Of a stretch of DNA of 64,000 nt, positions 63,077 to 64,000 are shown in pieces. The notes beneath the pieces are model-generated. The model saw only the letters and a list, made by a program, of their open reading frames with translations. It was not told the DNA's origin and did not search any database. Each line of letters begins with the position of its first letter. Position 1 is the stretch's first letter. This DNA is from Bacteroides timonensis. GTDB lineage: Bacteria; Bacteroidota; Bacteroidia; Bacteroidales; Bacteroidaceae. A program made the position numbers and the translations under genes. The stretch is from the NCBI RefSeq assembly GCF_000513195.1, contig NZ_CBVI010000094.1, forward strand, positions 18,217-82,216, in the 5' to 3' direction.

Positions 63077-63673
63077 TTAGAACAGCATTTCCACTAATTG
63101 CGGACGTAGGAATTCTTTGAAGTAATTCATAAATTCTTCTTCACCGAAGTTTACTTTGTACGAACCATCGGCAGGCGAAACGGTGAACAACGTCTTATTA
63201 CCATTTACCTGTTCTATTTGCACACCTTTATCCAGCAACGCTTTTGCTTGTGCGGCGAAGTATTTCTTCAGGCCGTCGGCATCAGCGGTAGAGATCACGA
63301 TAGGCTCGTTCACACTCCATTTGGAAGCCAATGCAACTATGAAGGCATTCAAATAATCCTTATCGGCAGCAAATGTTTTCACATCCGCATTGACAATCTT
63401 ATCCGTCACAAGTGTAGCGATTTCAGACTTCAGTGCATTCACTGCCTGGCCGGCGAATAATTTCAATTCCGACTTGGTATTTTCTGCCAGTTCATCGGCA
63501 GACTTACGAGAAGCAGCCACAATTGCTTCAGCTTCTTTACGAGCGTCTTCCACAATTTTCTTGGCTTCATCTTGAGCGTTAGCGATAAGTTTCTGGGCCT
63601 CAGTGTTACCTTTTTCGACCCCCTCGCGGTAAATCTTATCAGTCAACTCTTGAATTTTGTTTTCCATATACAC
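63077..63673 (-). CDS. V/A-type ATPase subunit E (peripheral stalk)
   Basis: The 198-residue protein has a long N-terminal helix (about 1-80) with an alternating pattern (IQELTDKIYREGVEKGNTEAQKLIANAQDEAKKIVEDARKEAEA in pattern: charged, Ala-rich) and a globular C-terminal domain (about 100-198). This is the stator coiled-coil subunit E. It is the first gene of the operon; the -7 box candidate is at 63733-63740. Confidence 0.85.
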   Translation of the reverse strand: MYMENKIQELTDKIYREGVEKGNTEAQKLIANAQDEAKKIVEDARKEAEAIVAASRKSADELAENTKSELKLFAGQAVNALKSEIATLVTDKIVNADVKTFAADKDYLNAFIVALASKWSVNEPIVISTADADGLKKYFAAQAKALLDKGVQIEQVNGNKTLFTVSPADGSYKVNFGEEEFMNYFKEFLRPQLVEMLF

Positions 63674-63732
63674 AGGAGTAATTTTAATAATTATATAATT
63701 GCGATTTTTTCCCTTTTTATTAGATTCGAGTC

Positions 63733-63740
63733 CAAAAGTA
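63733..63740 (-). promoter_or_regulatory. -7 element of the V/A-ATPase operon
   Basis: Minus-strand TACTTTTG (plus CAAAAGTA) fits TAnnTTTG 60 bases before subunit E. Confidence 0.5.
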
Positions 63741-64000
63741 CTAAAATCCCTCAGATAAAAAGGAGAAAGAATGGAATAAAAATGTCCTATTTTTCAAAAT
63801 AAACCTTTTTATACCATTTTTATTCCGTAAAGATAAGGATGAAGTTGCAAACTAAAAAGAAAAATCTTGCTGAAAAAGGAGAATAGGGTTTTCAAAGAGG
63901 AAAAAAGAAGAGTCAATTCACCTACCAGCTCAAAGATGCAAAAGGAAAATTAAAATAGAACCACCTGAAAGGGGTACAAACACAAAAAGCCTCCATATCA
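63741..64000. other. AT-rich end of the window without a recognised gene
   Basis: This stretch upstream of the ATPase operon holds only short frames with no recognisable protein. It may contain promoter elements or the end of a gene outside the window. Confidence 0.4.

Noticed and set aside
1..64000. tRNA and rRNA genes
   Set aside because: No cloverleaf-like segments or rRNA sequence were seen on reading the intergenic regions.

Overview
The window looks like a Bacteroides chromosome segment. Its -7 promoter elements have the Bacteroidetes form TAnnTTTG, with TTTG at -33 in the best cases (ahead of rpsP, the nhaC-type antiporter and the MBL gene). It also carries a eukaryote-like GT3 glycogen synthase, a V/A-type ATPase operon with DUF2764, RRM proteins, a smalltalk peptide and LruC/GIN lipoproteins. 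I cannot name the species from sequence alone.

Layout. (1) 1-8740, plus strand: the end of an exopolysaccharide locus, with the tail of a sugar-phosphate transferase, a half-size TolC-like protein, a Wzc/GumC-like chain-length protein with an eroded kinase domain, a Wzy/WaaL-type polymerase, a GT2-like protein that has lost its catalytic signatures, two GT4 enzymes and a hexapeptide acyltransferase. (2) 8802-12602: a small protein with a broken frame, a Lin1244/DUF4373-type protein, a T7/Twinkle-like primase-helicase and a DUF4248 protein. (3) 12739-20669: an accessory insert with remains of a type III restriction subunit fused to a SNF2 helicase remnant, an MBL hydrolase, a GIN-domain lipoprotein, a membrane-anchored AraC regulator, an IS982 remnant and an AAA-ATPase/nuclease gene that lost its nuclease part. 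(4) 20909-21990: HU-like protein, smalltalk and a T7-lysozyme-like amidase. Regions 2 and 4 look like one phage-like replication-plus-lysis module that normally sits beside Bacteroides capsule loci, split here by region 3. (5) 22264-35375, mostly minus strand and AT-rich: a second surface-polysaccharide locus with eight GT2/GT4 glycosyltransferases, a GT11 fucosyltransferase, a Wzx flippase transcribed against the others, and a large LruC lipoprotein at its head.

(6) 35951-64000: core genome. eda-kdgK, a divergent LacI regulator and uxaA form a hexuronate/KDG module with two matching operators. Then come an NhaC antiporter, an RRM RNA-binding protein, rpsP, a TlpA-like lipoprotein, nrdD-nrdG, a split ThrE exporter, a membrane protein, gpmA, a secreted protein of unknown family, the glycogen phosphorylase/synthase pair, and a V/A-ATPase operon (E, DUF2764, A, B, D, I, K) whose K subunit carries a Na+-type binding signature.

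Non-coding structure worth attention: (a) two clusters of a GTGTGGCATTT motif arranged as inverted arrays, one forming a roughly 55-bp-arm hairpin; (b) heptamer-phased tandem repeats in six gaps of the core half; (c) seven 10-bp iterons ahead of the HU promoter; (d) a 133-bp element with nested inverted repeats between nrdG and thrE; (e) LacI operators; (f) six TTACCTA copies upstream of the LruC gene. Several genes between 8.8 and 20.7 kb are broken by one- or two-base shifts or internal deletions, so this stretch is decaying or has consensus errors.
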